Source of the DNA: Bacillota bacterium
GTDB taxonomy: Bacteria > Bacillota > Desulfotomaculia > Desulfotomaculales > Ammonificaceae
NCBI GenBank assembly: GCA_040755295.1
Contig: JBFMBK010000003.1
Span: 124,001 to 188,000 of the forward strand
DNA length: 64,000 nucleotides
Reading direction: 5' to 3'
Under the pieces are notes generated by a model that saw only the letters and a program-made list of their open reading frames with translations, ran no database searches and had not been told where the DNA came from. Below are positions 8,761 to 16,085 of the stretch, piece by piece. The position numbers and the translations under genes are program-made. Within the stretch, counting starts at the first letter, position 1; the number at the start of each line of letters is the position of its first letter.

Positions 8761-8814
8761 GCCGGCAGATAACGCGGCAGGGGTCCTGGGGGTACCCTCC
8801 GCGTTGCTGCCGGC
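8761..8814. other. Long imperfect stem-loop, candidate replication or processing site
   Basis: Arms of 17 and 16 bases (GCCGGCAG-AT-AACGCGG and its inverted copy with one base fewer in the middle) flank a GC-rich loop that contains GGGTCC and GGTACCC. It sits just after the small basic ORF and before the next ribosome binding site. There is no T-run, so a simple terminator is unlikely. It may be part of a rolling-circle origin for the Rep_trans protein downstream. Confidence 0.45.
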
Positions 8815-8841
8815 GTCAAACGATATTACGGAGGGTAGAGC

Positions 8842-8997
8842 ATGTCGGATAATTGGCGGGATGAGAGGCGTAAAGTCTGGGGTATGTTGCTGGATCTGAA
8901 ACGTCAGATTAAAGAGCTTGAAAGATACCTTGGAGTTGATCAAAAAAGAAAAAGTGTGAGAATACCGGAGCAACCCGCTAAGCGGGCCGGAGCGTAG
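8842..8997 (+). CDS. Small charged helical protein of the element
   Basis: A 51-residue ORF with a strong GGAGGG site before the ATG. The sequence is charged and helical (LLDLKRQIKELERYLGVD), which suggests a short coiled coil. It lies between two hairpin regions and just upstream of the initiator gene, so an auxiliary role in replication or mobilization is possible. No family recognised. Confidence 0.5.
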   Translation: MSDNWRDERRKVWGMLLDLKRQIKELERYLGVDQKRKSVRIPEQPAKRAGA

Positions 8998-8999
8998 CG

Positions 9000-9169
9000 A
9001 AGGGCCTTTACATGGGGAAGGCCCTCTGATACCGTCCACCAGGCGGCCCCGGGGGGCGCAGCCAACCGGGGAGGTAGGGCCTGGGGGACAGGGGGCCAGG
9101 GGTCCCCGTGTCAAGGCTTGCGAAGGTTCGGAAAATCGGCGCCCAGCAAACATATAACATGCTGGGCGC
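9000..9169. other. GC-rich hairpin tract, candidate origin (dso/oriT)
   Basis: A conspicuously GC-rich stretch within an AT-rich element. It holds a seven-base-pair hairpin (GGGCCTT/AAGGCCC, 9002-9024), repeated GGGGCC-type runs (9045-9105), and a perfect ten-base-pair inverted repeat GCGCCCAGCA/TGCTGGGCGC with an 11-base loop (9139-9169), just before the initiator ribosome binding site. Rolling-circle origins and relaxase nick sites commonly consist of such hairpins next to the Rep gene. Confidence 0.45.
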
Positions 9170-9197
9170 AAATTACATTCAAGAAGGGGTGAAAGCC

Positions 9198-10259
9198 TTG
9201 TTAATACGGGGAATAGACACATTAATTTTCGGATTGGATATTGAAAACTACAAAGGGGAATTGGGGTACATACTTAAAAAGTTCGATGCACTAAAGGAAG
9301 AAGCGCAAAAAACAGGGAAGGAAATAATTATAGAATTGAATGGAGTAACCCTTACTGTGGAACCGAGCGGAATGCCTTTTTACCGTTACAGACTAACCTG
9401 TAACGATTGGATTATTGGTTTTAGTGAAAAGCCGGTAAATATAAATCCAGACATTAAAGTTAGGTTAATATCGGGGTTTTTATGGTCTTACGGTTATCAG
9501 GGTGCATATGAGAAGTTTCTTGATTGGTTTGACTTTTTCGGCGTAAAAATTCTTAAATCTAAAATAACAAGGCTGGACATTTGCGCCGACACCGATAAAG
9601 TTCGGTTTGTAGAATCAGATAGAGAAGGTTTTGTAACGAGGGCAAAGTCGCATTGCAGACACCATGTTACCGAAGAACATTTTGAAGGAAGTACATTTAC
9701 TGGTTTTTCGATAGGTAGCGGCAAGCCACTACTGGTAAGGATTTATGATAAAAGCAAGGAAATAAGAAAATCAGGTAAGGAATGGTTTAAGGATATTTGG
9801 AAGGATAAAGGTTGGGATGGTGAAAAAACAGTATGGAGAGTTGAGTTTCAGTTAAAGAGAGAAGTTCTTAAGGAACTAGGCATTAGCAGTGTTGAAGATG
9901 TCTGGGGGAAAGAAGATGCCTTATGGTCATATTTGACTACGAAATGGCTTCAGCTAAAAAAAGGTTCGGGGAAAAACGTTTCACGATTGCCGGATAAAAG
10001 CAAATGGAAAGTAATTCAAAAGGCTGAAATAATAAAAGAAGTTTCTCCGTTGGTTAGAGAAAAAGTTCTAGAAGGAGACTTGAAGCGTTTACTGGACCAA
10101 GGAGGCGGGATTTTGTTATCCATAGGTGCACTTACAAAATCAAATTGTATAGAAGAAGCTTTAGAAAAATTAAAAGCGTGGCAAGAAGGTAAGTTAATTG
10201 CCGAGGGTGCGAATTTTAGAGGGAAGGTAGAGTTGAGAAGAACTAAATTTATAAGGTAA
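9198..10259 (+). CDS. Rep_trans-family replication initiator / NicK-like relaxase
   Basis: A 353-residue protein resembling the Rep_trans family (pT181-type Rep and the NicK relaxase of ICEBs1), which nick an origin and start rolling-circle replication. Typical segments are GFLWSYGYQGAYEKF, the KITRLDICAD strand with paired acidic residues, and RIYDKSKE, which carries a plausible catalytic Tyr. I chose TTG 9198 because AAGGGGTG lies six bases upstream and the N-terminus then begins with the first conserved strand. A longer reading frame back to 9108 crosses the inverted repeat. A broken second copy of its 3' part lies at 13530-13935. Confidence 0.75.
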   Translation: MLIRGIDTLIFGLDIENYKGELGYILKKFDALKEEAQKTGKEIIIELNGVTLTVEPSGMPFYRYRLTCNDWIIGFSEKPVNINPDIKVRLISGFLWSYGYQGAYEKFLDWFDFFGVKILKSKITRLDICADTDKVRFVESDREGFVTRAKSHCRHHVTEEHFEGSTFTGFSIGSGKPLLVRIYDKSKEIRKSGKEWFKDIWKDKGWDGEKTVWRVEFQLKREVLKELGISSVEDVWGKEDALWSYLTTKWLQLKKGSGKNVSRLPDKSKWKVIQKAEIIKEVSPLVREKVLEGDLKRLLDQGGGILLSIGALTKSNCIEEALEKLKAWQEGKLIAEGANFRGKVELRRTKFIR

Positions 10260-10362
10260 AGGATTGGAATTAATTACTTATTAGAAGGAATTAGAAAAAA
10301 AGTGTCGTAGATTCATACTCAGTGAGAAGCTAGACCAAGAGTTTAAAATAATGAGGGGAAAT

Positions 10363-10896
10363 ATGATTGAGATAGAGTTAAAAAAGATAGAACAAATATT
10401 GACGCTAAAAATTAAATCAGCCCCTGATGAAGTGAAGAAGTCATTTCCCAAAGTCCTTCAAAAAAATCCTCTTTATTGGATAGCTTTTAGCAGCGATTCA
10501 TTTTTTTCTTTAATATTCTTAAACGATATTTACAAAAATATAACTCTGGATAGGATGAGTAAGAGACTCGATTCTTTTCCGGGTTTGATTTTAGATTCCG
10601 AGAAAAAAGCGCCTGCGGCAATTAAGATTGATAATTCTAAATCTATGTGGGTAGGTAATTGTACTGTTAAAAACATGTACTCATTTGATCTTGGTAAAGA
10701 TTCAACGGTTATTTTAGAAAACCATTTGCAATACGTAAAGTTTAATAATTCGGAGGATTATGAATATAAAATTGACTTAGCTTATATAATTTCTTTTGGG
10801 AATGAAATTAACGTAAGTAACTTGCCACAGTATTTTGAAGAATTATTGACTTATTCTATAATGAAATGGAGGCAAGAACATGCCTCCAAGTCTTGA
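10363..10896 (+). CDS. Unknown protein overlapping a Shedu-like nuclease gene
   Basis: A 177-residue soluble protein of unknown family, AT-rich in coding sequence. A GAGGGG site precedes ATG 10363. It overlaps the next gene by 17 bases, so the two are almost certainly translated together. No catalytic motif is evident; the middle (about 83-125) alternates short beta-like stretches and Asn/Asp-rich turns. Because it is coupled to a predicted defence nuclease, it may be a partner, sensor or immunity protein. That role is inference only. Confidence 0.6.
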   Translation: MIEIELKKIEQILTLKIKSAPDEVKKSFPKVLQKNPLYWIAFSSDSFFSLIFLNDIYKNITLDRMSKRLDSFPGLILDSEKKAPAAIKIDNSKSMWVGNCTVKNMYSFDLGKDSTVILENHLQYVKFNNSEDYEYKIDLAYIISFGNEINVSNLPQYFEELLTYSIMKWRQEHASKS

Positions 10897-11554
10897 ATTG
10901 TACAATGAATTAAAAAATATGATAGAAGATACCATAAAAAGGGAAAAGGAATGTGGAGAATATCTTAAACATATTCCAGAATTCTTATTCAATGAAACAT
11001 TTAAAAGGGTTGTTTATAGTGATATAGAATATAGGGGTAACACAGGCAATGCTGATTTTGTTATATCCGCAGAAGTAATCACTTCTTCGGGAATATCAAC
11101 GGTTAAAGCATACGTATATGAACTTAAGGCACCGCAATGCTATATTTTTGAAAGAGATAATAATGAGCGTTTAAAACCTTCGAAAGATTTGATAAGCGCT
11201 GAAAACCAATTAATTAATTATCATGATGAAATGAGGTCGAGCGATCAATTCAGAGATAAATATAAAGTCATGCACCCAGATAATGTTTGTATAGGAGGAA
11301 TTATAATTGGTTGCAGTCGATTCCATGTAAAAGGAAATTATCCTGAAAGCAAGAAAGAGGTACTTTATGAAGGCGCATGTCGAATCAGAGATCACTATTT
11401 TTATAGAAGTTGCCCCATGAAGTTGATAACGTGGGATATGATATTGCGACAATTCATCCCCAGGAAAGAAATTGTGTCAGAGACAATAATTGTTCGACCT
11501 GTAGAATTAAAATGGTCTGTTACAGGACCAACTATTATTACAGGGTCTACTTGA
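10880..11554 (+). CDS. Shedu-like (DUF4263) PD-(D/E)xK nuclease, putative antiphage
   Basis: A 224-residue protein with a probable restriction-endonuclease-like core. Asp59 in NADFVI and Glu81-x-Lys83 in VYELKAP make a PD...ExK signature. The following PSKDLISAENQLINY (100-114) closely resembles the PSxELxxAxxQxxNY helix of Shedu/DUF4263 proteins. Shedu proteins are single-gene phage-defence nucleases, usually with a variable N-terminal sensor domain. Here the N-terminus is short and a separate overlapping gene precedes it. The gene ends 20 bases before an att-like copy. Family assignment rests on motif reading alone. Confidence 0.6.
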   Translation: MPPSLELYNELKNMIEDTIKREKECGEYLKHIPEFLFNETFKRVVYSDIEYRGNTGNADFVISAEVITSSGISTVKAYVYELKAPQCYIFERDNNERLKPSKDLISAENQLINYHDEMRSSDQFRDKYKVMHPDNVCIGGIIIGCSRFHVKGNYPESKKEVLYEGACRIRDHYFYRSCPMKLITWDMILRQFIPRKEIVSETIIVRPVELKWSVTGPTIITGST

Positions 11555-11573
11555 TCTAATAAGATAACTAAAA

Positions 11574-11583
11574 GCCGACACCA
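11574..11583 (+). repeat. Partial att copy 2 (tRNA-Leu 3' end remnant)
   Basis: CCGACACCATAG repeats the last nine tRNA bases plus the sequence that follows the tRNA end in the other copies. It marks the right end of the first unit. Confidence 0.55.
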
Positions 11584-11599
11584 TAGCGACAGCACAGTG

Positions 11600-11631
11600 T
11601 CAGGGAGATAAACCCTGGTTTTTTTATTTTT
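11600..11631 (+). terminator. Duplicated tRNA-type terminator
   Basis: CAGGG-AGATAAA-CCCTG stem followed by GGTTTTTTT. Equivalent stems follow the att copies at 13.06 and 15.85 kb, so it probably derives from the original tRNA-Leu terminator. It also ends the Shedu-like operon. The remainder of 11632-11754 shows no gene. Confidence 0.75.
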
Positions 11632-11754
11632 GCGATTAAGTACGGATACGGGCCGTAAGGTATCAAAAGTATTTAGTAATTTCCGGCATTATGAAGGATA
11701 TTTGATATTAACGTAGTAATCTATGGCTTAATTTAAAATATTTGAGGTGTTTAG

Positions 11755-12984
11755 ATGGCTAATAATTCTTTTGATGCAGAAATATTTGATTTTTCTAAAA
11801 GAGTAAAAGCACTTAAGGAGTCATTGCCATTTGTTAAAGTATTTATGCAATTTTATGCTGAGCAAACAAAGAAAGCATATAAGGCTTTTCTTATGAAACA
11901 TAATATAGAAGAAGGTGAAATTATAAATAGTATTATTAAATTAAAACACGAAGAAATTAATATATTTAGAGAAATAATAAAAGCGTTAAATAATGCAAAT
12001 ATAACAAATAGTGTATTGCCACGTAGTTTTATAGTATCACTCGTTAGTGTTTTTGATGCTTATATAGGGAGATTAATCAATGTAATGTTTTGCGAAAAAT
12101 CCGAGCTATTCAAAACACTGGAAAAAACTATAAGTTGTTCGCAAATACATGAATTCTCAAGTATAAATCAAATAAAAGAATACATAATAGAAAACGAAAT
12201 TGAGAACGTTTTAAGGGAAAGTCATGATAAACAGATTGGTTGGCTAGAAAGGAAATTAAATTGTCCTTTAAGAAACTTAGACGCGTGGAAATATTTTATT
12301 GAAGTGACAGAAAGAAGAAACTTATTTGTTCATTGTGACGGAATTGTTTCTTCGCAATATATTTCAGTTTGCAAAAAGCATGGAGTAGGCATTGGGAAGG
12401 ATGTCAAGGTTGGGAAAACATTACTTGTTTCTCAAGAATACTTTACAAAAGCATGCGAATACATGCTTGAAATGGGTGTTAAACTAGGTCATGTAATATG
12501 GAGAAGATTACTGCCCAATAGTTTAAAAGATGCAGATAGTAACCTTAATAATATTTGTTATGAAATGATTAGAGATGAAGAGTATGGAATGGCAATAACA
12601 CTACTTGAATTTGCAACCTCCGTAATAAAGGAATGGTATTCTCAAGAATCTAAATTAATGTTTATTATAAACAAGGCCCAGGCTTATAAATGGCTTGGAA
12701 ATCAGAAAAAAAGCAAGGAAATATTACATGAAGTAGACTGGAGTGCATGTGCAGATAAATTTAAGTTGGCTAATTATGTGATAACGGATGACTATGAAAA
12801 TGCGAAAGTAATAATGGAAAGAATAAATTTGTCCGGGGAAGTCACCGAAGAGAATTATAAAGAGTGGCCATTATTTAAAGAATTTGTTAAAACAGAAATA
12901 TTTAATAAAACATACAAAAAAATATATGGTGAAGAATTCCATGAAGAAATAGAAGAAGTTGCTGCTACTAAAAATGATGGCTAA
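11755..12984 (+). CDS. HEPN-motif protein with helical-repeat C-terminus, putative RNase
   Basis: A 409-residue, AT-rich, almost entirely helical protein. The signature R188-NLFV-H193 in TERRNLFVHCDG is the R-x4-H motif of HEPN ribonucleases, and the preceding PRSFIVSLVSVFDAYIGRL helix is the usual partner helix (MAE_28990/RiboL-PSP-type HEPN). The C-terminal part (about 270-345) looks like TPR-type helical repeats (EYGMAITLLEFA, KAQAYKWLGNQKK). HEPN proteins in islands often act as abortive-infection RNases. No antitoxin gene is adjacent. It is the only gene in its att-bounded unit. GAGGTG precedes the ATG. Confidence 0.65.
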   Translation: MANNSFDAEIFDFSKRVKALKESLPFVKVFMQFYAEQTKKAYKAFLMKHNIEEGEIINSIIKLKHEEINIFREIIKALNNANITNSVLPRSFIVSLVSVFDAYIGRLINVMFCEKSELFKTLEKTISCSQIHEFSSINQIKEYIIENEIENVLRESHDKQIGWLERKLNCPLRNLDAWKYFIEVTERRNLFVHCDGIVSSQYISVCKKHGVGIGKDVKVGKTLLVSQEYFTKACEYMLEMGVKLGHVIWRRLLPNSLKDADSNLNNICYEMIRDEEYGMAITLLEFATSVIKEWYSQESKLMFIINKAQAYKWLGNQKKSKEILHEVDWSACADKFKLANYVITDDYENAKVIMERINLSGEVTEENYKEWPLFKEFVKTEIFNKTYKKIYGEEFHEEIEEVAATKNDG

Positions 12985-13026
12985 TTATGTATTTAGTGTT
13001 GGATCAGAGAAGCCGATTATAACGAA

Positions 13027-13085
13027 ATTTCAACGTTCATCTCAGCCCAGTTCGCTCCTCCGACACCATAGTGATTACCACAAAG
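13027..13085 (+). repeat. att copy 3 with element right end
   Basis: About 59 bases, with the terminator continuing to 13117, closely match 15827-15886. They include TTCATCTCAGCCCA, TCCGACACCATAGTGAT and spacing to the terminator. The part before TCCGACACCA is not tRNA, so it should be the conserved right end of an element. Confidence 0.7.
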
Positions 13086-13117
13086 TCAGGGAGAAAAGAC
13101 CTGGCTTTTTTGTTTTT
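13086..13117 (+). terminator. Terminator of att copy 3
   Basis: CAGG-GAGAAAAGA-CCTG stem followed by GCTTTTTTGTTTTT; same family as the terminators at 11.60 and 15.89 kb. Confidence 0.7.
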
Positions 13118-13529
13118 GCTACCGGGGCATGGTGCAAGGAGAATGAGAAAGGAAAGATACTTCAGAGTTGATTTGGAGAAAAAGGAACAGGAATTCCGAG
13201 AAAAACTCGCTTGTCGTTGTCCCGCCGGATAGCTGTGCTCCGAGCCGACGGCGACATCGGCTAGCCTCGGAGCGAACGACGGCCCGCGTATAGAGCCTGA
13301 TATTAATGACTAATTTTTATCTGGTTGATAATAGAAATAAGTCTTCCTATCTTCCGTAATTCCTTTCTTACATACGGCACGATGTGCGCGCCTGTTCGCT
13401 TAGCCGAGTCTTCGCCGTGTCGCGTAAGCGGCCCTCCGGCAAAGCTATCCTTGCGGGACAAACGCCAGCCAATAACTTAAAACTGAAATGTTAATAAGTT
13501 AGGTGCCTGGCACCACCTCCCTTACATTA
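13118..13529. other. Non-coding scar with inverted repeats
   Basis: No convincing gene; a 29-codon ORF at 13141 lacks proper spacing to a binding site. It contains an inverted repeat GCTCCGAG/CTCGGAGC (about 13229-13274) with an inner CCGA/TCGG, a CGCTTA/TAAGCG pair (about 13397-13430), and the palindrome GGTGCC-T-GGCACC near 13503. It sits where the 5' part of the broken initiator gene should be, so it is probably deletion scar DNA. Confidence 0.5.
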
Positions 13530-13935
13530 GTAGGAAGATGTCTGGGGAAAAGAGGACGCATTATCGCATTATGGTCCTATTTGAACACGAAATGGCTTCA
13601 GGCTTCAGATAAAAACAGGTTCGGGAAAAAATGTTTCACGATTGCCGGATAAAAGGAAATGGAAACTAATGCAAAAAGCTGAAATATTACAAGAAGTTTC
13701 CCCGTTGGTTAGAGAGAAAGTTTTAGAAGGAGACTTGAAGCGTTTACTGGATCAAGGAGGCGGCATTTTGTTATCTATAGGTGCCCTCACAAAATCGAAT
13801 TCTATAGAAGAGGCTTTAGAAAAGTTGAAGGGGCACGAGGAAAAAAAGTTGGCCATTGAACGTGTGGATTTTATCAGTAAAATAAGGTCCAGAAAACTAA
13901 GATTTCTTAAAACAGAAATTAAACCTAAGTGTTAG
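13530..13935 (+). pseudogene. Truncated, interrupted copy of the Rep_trans gene
   Basis: Nucleotide and protein similarity to the 3' 40% of the initiator gene (9898-10259) is clear, for example SPLVREKVLEGDLKRLLDQG is shared. The copy lacks its 5' part. Two small tandem duplications are visible: GCATTATC repeated near 13559 (+8) and GGCTTCA repeated near 13590 (+7). Together they restore the frame, but a TGA falls between them. An ORF from ATG 13642 (97 residues) remains open but encodes only the C-terminal part. It shows that the third unit descends from a second related element. Confidence 0.85.
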
Positions 13936-13940
13936 ATACT

Positions 13941-14684
13941 TCATATCCATGAAGGTTTTATTAGATGCTTATTTAAATACTGTGATAATCCATCAAGGTC
14001 TGGAAATAAAGAAAACCTGTTGATACGATTTATTCTTAAAAATTGCAGTGCGTCTTCTCGAACGGATATATCAAAATCAATAGGCTTAAGATAACCGGTA
14101 TTAACCAGTTCACCATTAAACTCATCTTCTAGATTATTGCAAGCATTACCTTGAATTACAAAAACACTTTGCTGTACTATGATGCGAGTATTGGTTTTAA
14201 TGGGGTAAATTGCCATAGATGTGTTGTCTGATGAGGTTAGAAAAATGTCAGGATACGCGAAAGTTTGAGAAGAAGGCAAAATAATCTCCTCCCTCTTAAT
14301 GGACAGAAGGTTCAGCTTAGGAGCATCTAACATCCATATTCGAGATGTACCATTTGTCCATTTATCGGTAGCAAAAAACAAAGCAACGATGAAACTTTCA
14401 GTCCAATCAAGTAATCGAGTCGTTAAACCGTGATGTTGCATTGAATAAAGCAAATTCCACCCAGACTCATTACCGTGAAGTAAATTGCCGTGAATTTTGT
14501 AATATCGATATAATTGTTCTTCAAGCTGAAGATAGTCCTTTAAATTATCAAGACGTAATCGAAAAAGGCCGGAAGTTAATTTGTAGGACGAATTTGATAA
14601 ACCCCGAAACCATACTGTTCCGGAAGATTTACGAACAAAATCATCAACAGAGTTCAGAACATTAGCCCAATCATTGGTAAACAC
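13941..14684 (-). CDS. FRG-domain protein
   Basis: A 247-residue protein with the FRG domain: WFRGLS at 25-30, SGLFRLR near 38-44, and the hallmark QHHGLTTRLLDW at 83-94, then ALFFAT. FRG proteins are widespread in mobile elements and defence regions; their biochemical activity is not settled. The start is GTG 14684 with AGAGGTG six bases upstream. It is divergent from the DGQHR gene and convergent with the broken initiator copy. AT-rich and probably cargo. Confidence 0.85.
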   Translation of the reverse strand: MFTNDWANVLNSVDDFVRKSSGTVWFRGLSNSSYKLTSGLFRLRLDNLKDYLQLEEQLYRYYKIHGNLLHGNESGWNLLYSMQHHGLTTRLLDWTESFIVALFFATDKWTNGTSRIWMLDAPKLNLLSIKREEIILPSSQTFAYPDIFLTSSDNTSMAIYPIKTNTRIIVQQSVFVIQGNACNNLEDEFNGELVNTGYLKPIDFDISVREDALQFLRINRINRFSLFPDLDGLSQYLNKHLIKPSWI

Positions 14685-14822
14685 TTATTTCACCTCTTTT
14701 ATAAAATAGCACGAAAAGTATTAAATGTTAAGAATATTAAGGCATTGTGAATATTAAGGCATTGGATATATAACTCTTACTGCAATACTCTTTGTATGTT
14801 AATATTATTTCGAGGTGGTATT

Positions 14823-15815
14823 ATGACGGGGGAGAAAATTCGATTATCCGCAATATTAGTCCTTCAAGGAAAATTTAGGTTTTACGTTGTGTCCATGCCT
14901 TCAGATGTTTTGAGAGATACGTGTTTTACGATAACTCGCGAAGATGATCCAATCGAGGGATTCCAACGAAGATTAGATCCAAACCGCGCAAATGATATAG
15001 CCAATTATATCGACAAGGGTGTCGGTTCTATACCTACCGCAATAATTGTGTCGGCACAAGAACAGACTGATTTAAAATACAATTCAAAGACAAAAACAAT
15101 ATCATTTAAGAACCAAAAGAAAGCATTTATAATTATTGATGGACAACACAGAGTATGGGGTTTTACATTAGCAAAGAATTCTATTAGAGTGCCGGTAGTT
15201 ATATATGAAGGACTTACGCGGGTAGAAGAAGCACAGTTATTTATCGATATTAATGTTAATCAAAAACAAGTTCCAGATTCTTTGCTTTTAGACGTAAAAA
15301 GGCTATTGCAAAGAGAGACAGACGAGGAAAAGCGATATAGCGAATTATTTGACATGTTTTACGCTGACCCAAATAGTGTTTTAAGAGGTCATTTGGTAAG
15401 AGGTGAGAATAGACCTGGAAAATTATCAAGAATTATGTTTAATAAGGCTATTGCTGATTTGCTAAGAAGTGAATTATTGAAAGTGCCAAATAAAAAATGT
15501 TTTGATATCATAAATAATTACCTTAAGGCTGTCCAGCAAATTATTCATGAAATTGAACCAAAGGCAAGAGGCATAACAAAAGCAGTAACATTCCAGGGAA
15601 TGATGGCAGTATCACGATACGTAATTGAGAAGACGGTTAACAAACACGAGAAATTAACTCAAGATGCATTTTATGATATTTTAAAAGAACTAAAAAACAA
15701 TATATCGAAAGAAGTAATTTTAAGGCCAGGAAATTCATATAGAAAGTTTTCAGATAAAGTATTAGAAGCACTTTCAAGACTTTATATAGAACCGACTATT
15801 ATTACAGAGGAATAG
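14823..15815 (+). CDS. DGQHR-domain protein (DndB-like)
   Basis: A 330-residue protein with the defining DGQHR motif at about 106-110 in FIIIDGQHRVWGF, followed by LFIDINVNQKQVP, also typical of the family. DndB, a DGQHR protein, regulates phosphorothioate DNA modification, and many DGQHR proteins lie in defence islands, but no dnd genes are present here. ATG 14823 has GAGGTGG four bases upstream. Its 3' end shares a near-identical sequence, ACTATTATTACAG, with the end of the Shedu-like gene. Confidence 0.85.
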   Translation: MTGEKIRLSAILVLQGKFRFYVVSMPSDVLRDTCFTITREDDPIEGFQRRLDPNRANDIANYIDKGVGSIPTAIIVSAQEQTDLKYNSKTKTISFKNQKKAFIIIDGQHRVWGFTLAKNSIRVPVVIYEGLTRVEEAQLFIDINVNQKQVPDSLLLDVKRLLQRETDEEKRYSELFDMFYADPNSVLRGHLVRGENRPGKLSRIMFNKAIADLLRSELLKVPNKKCFDIINNYLKAVQQIIHEIEPKARGITKAVTFQGMMAVSRYVIEKTVNKHEKLTQDAFYDILKELKNNISKEVILRPGNSYRKFSDKVLEALSRLYIEPTIITEE

Positions 15816-15826
15816 AAATCATAAAG

Positions 15827-15886
15827 AAATTTTAATATTCATCTCAGCCCAATTCCCCCCTCCGACACCATAGTGATATCAAAAAG
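15827..15886 (+). repeat. att copy 4 (attR) with element right end
   Basis: Contains a 17-base copy (15854-15870) identical to the tRNA-Leu 3' end, preceded by the same TTCATCTCAGCCCA end seen at 13.04 kb. It is the outer right boundary of the array. Confidence 0.8.
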
Positions 15887-15917
15887 TCAGGGAGAAAAGC
15901 CCTGGCTTTTTTGTTTT
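15887..15917 (+). terminator. Probable original tRNA-Leu terminator
   Basis: CAGGG-AGAAAAG-CCCTG followed by GCTTTTTTG. It now lies almost 10 kb from the tRNA it most likely served before insertion. Confidence 0.8.
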
Positions 15918-15935
15918 CAATAAAATATAGTCTAC

Positions 15936-15964
15936 TTTTAGCGTTCTTGGCGTCTTGGCGGTTA
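15936..15964 (-). repeat. Dispersed repeat CGCCAAGACGCCAAGAACGC, copy 1
   Basis: On the minus strand it reads AACCGCCAAGACGCCAAGAA followed by CGC(T)AAAAGTA. Related copies are at 58158, 58330 and 63100. All are intergenic. Confidence 0.75.
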
Positions 15965-16085
15965 GGTCGTAGTATGGTGAGTTTTGACAGCTGTGCTCCG
16001 GGGCGCGCGGAGAAGGAGGAGAATTATTAATAAAGTGGAAAACTGATTATGTGTTTAATTACTTTTGAAGGGAGTTCTTAATTTT

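Larger units (their letters stand above)
6051..15870. mobile_element. Tandem array of integrative elements in tRNA-Leu
   Basis: The region starts with the 17-base tRNA 3' end (6051-6067) and ends with an identical 17-base copy at 15854-15870, followed by what looks like the original tRNA terminator. Two partial copies lie at 11574-11583 and 13059-13068, each also followed by a similar terminator. These split the region into three units of about 5.5, 1.5 and 2.8 kb. Only the first has an intact recombinase and initiator; the third carries a broken initiator. Cargo genes are AT-rich compared with the flanks. No transfer, coupling-protein or virion genes are seen, so the units are probably mobilizable (IME) or cis-mobilizable (CIME) elements rather than conjugative elements or prophages. 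Confidence 0.8.

Noticed and set aside
6051-15870. Prophage
   Set aside because: A recombinase and a cI-like repressor are present, but no terminase, portal, capsid, tail or lysis genes.
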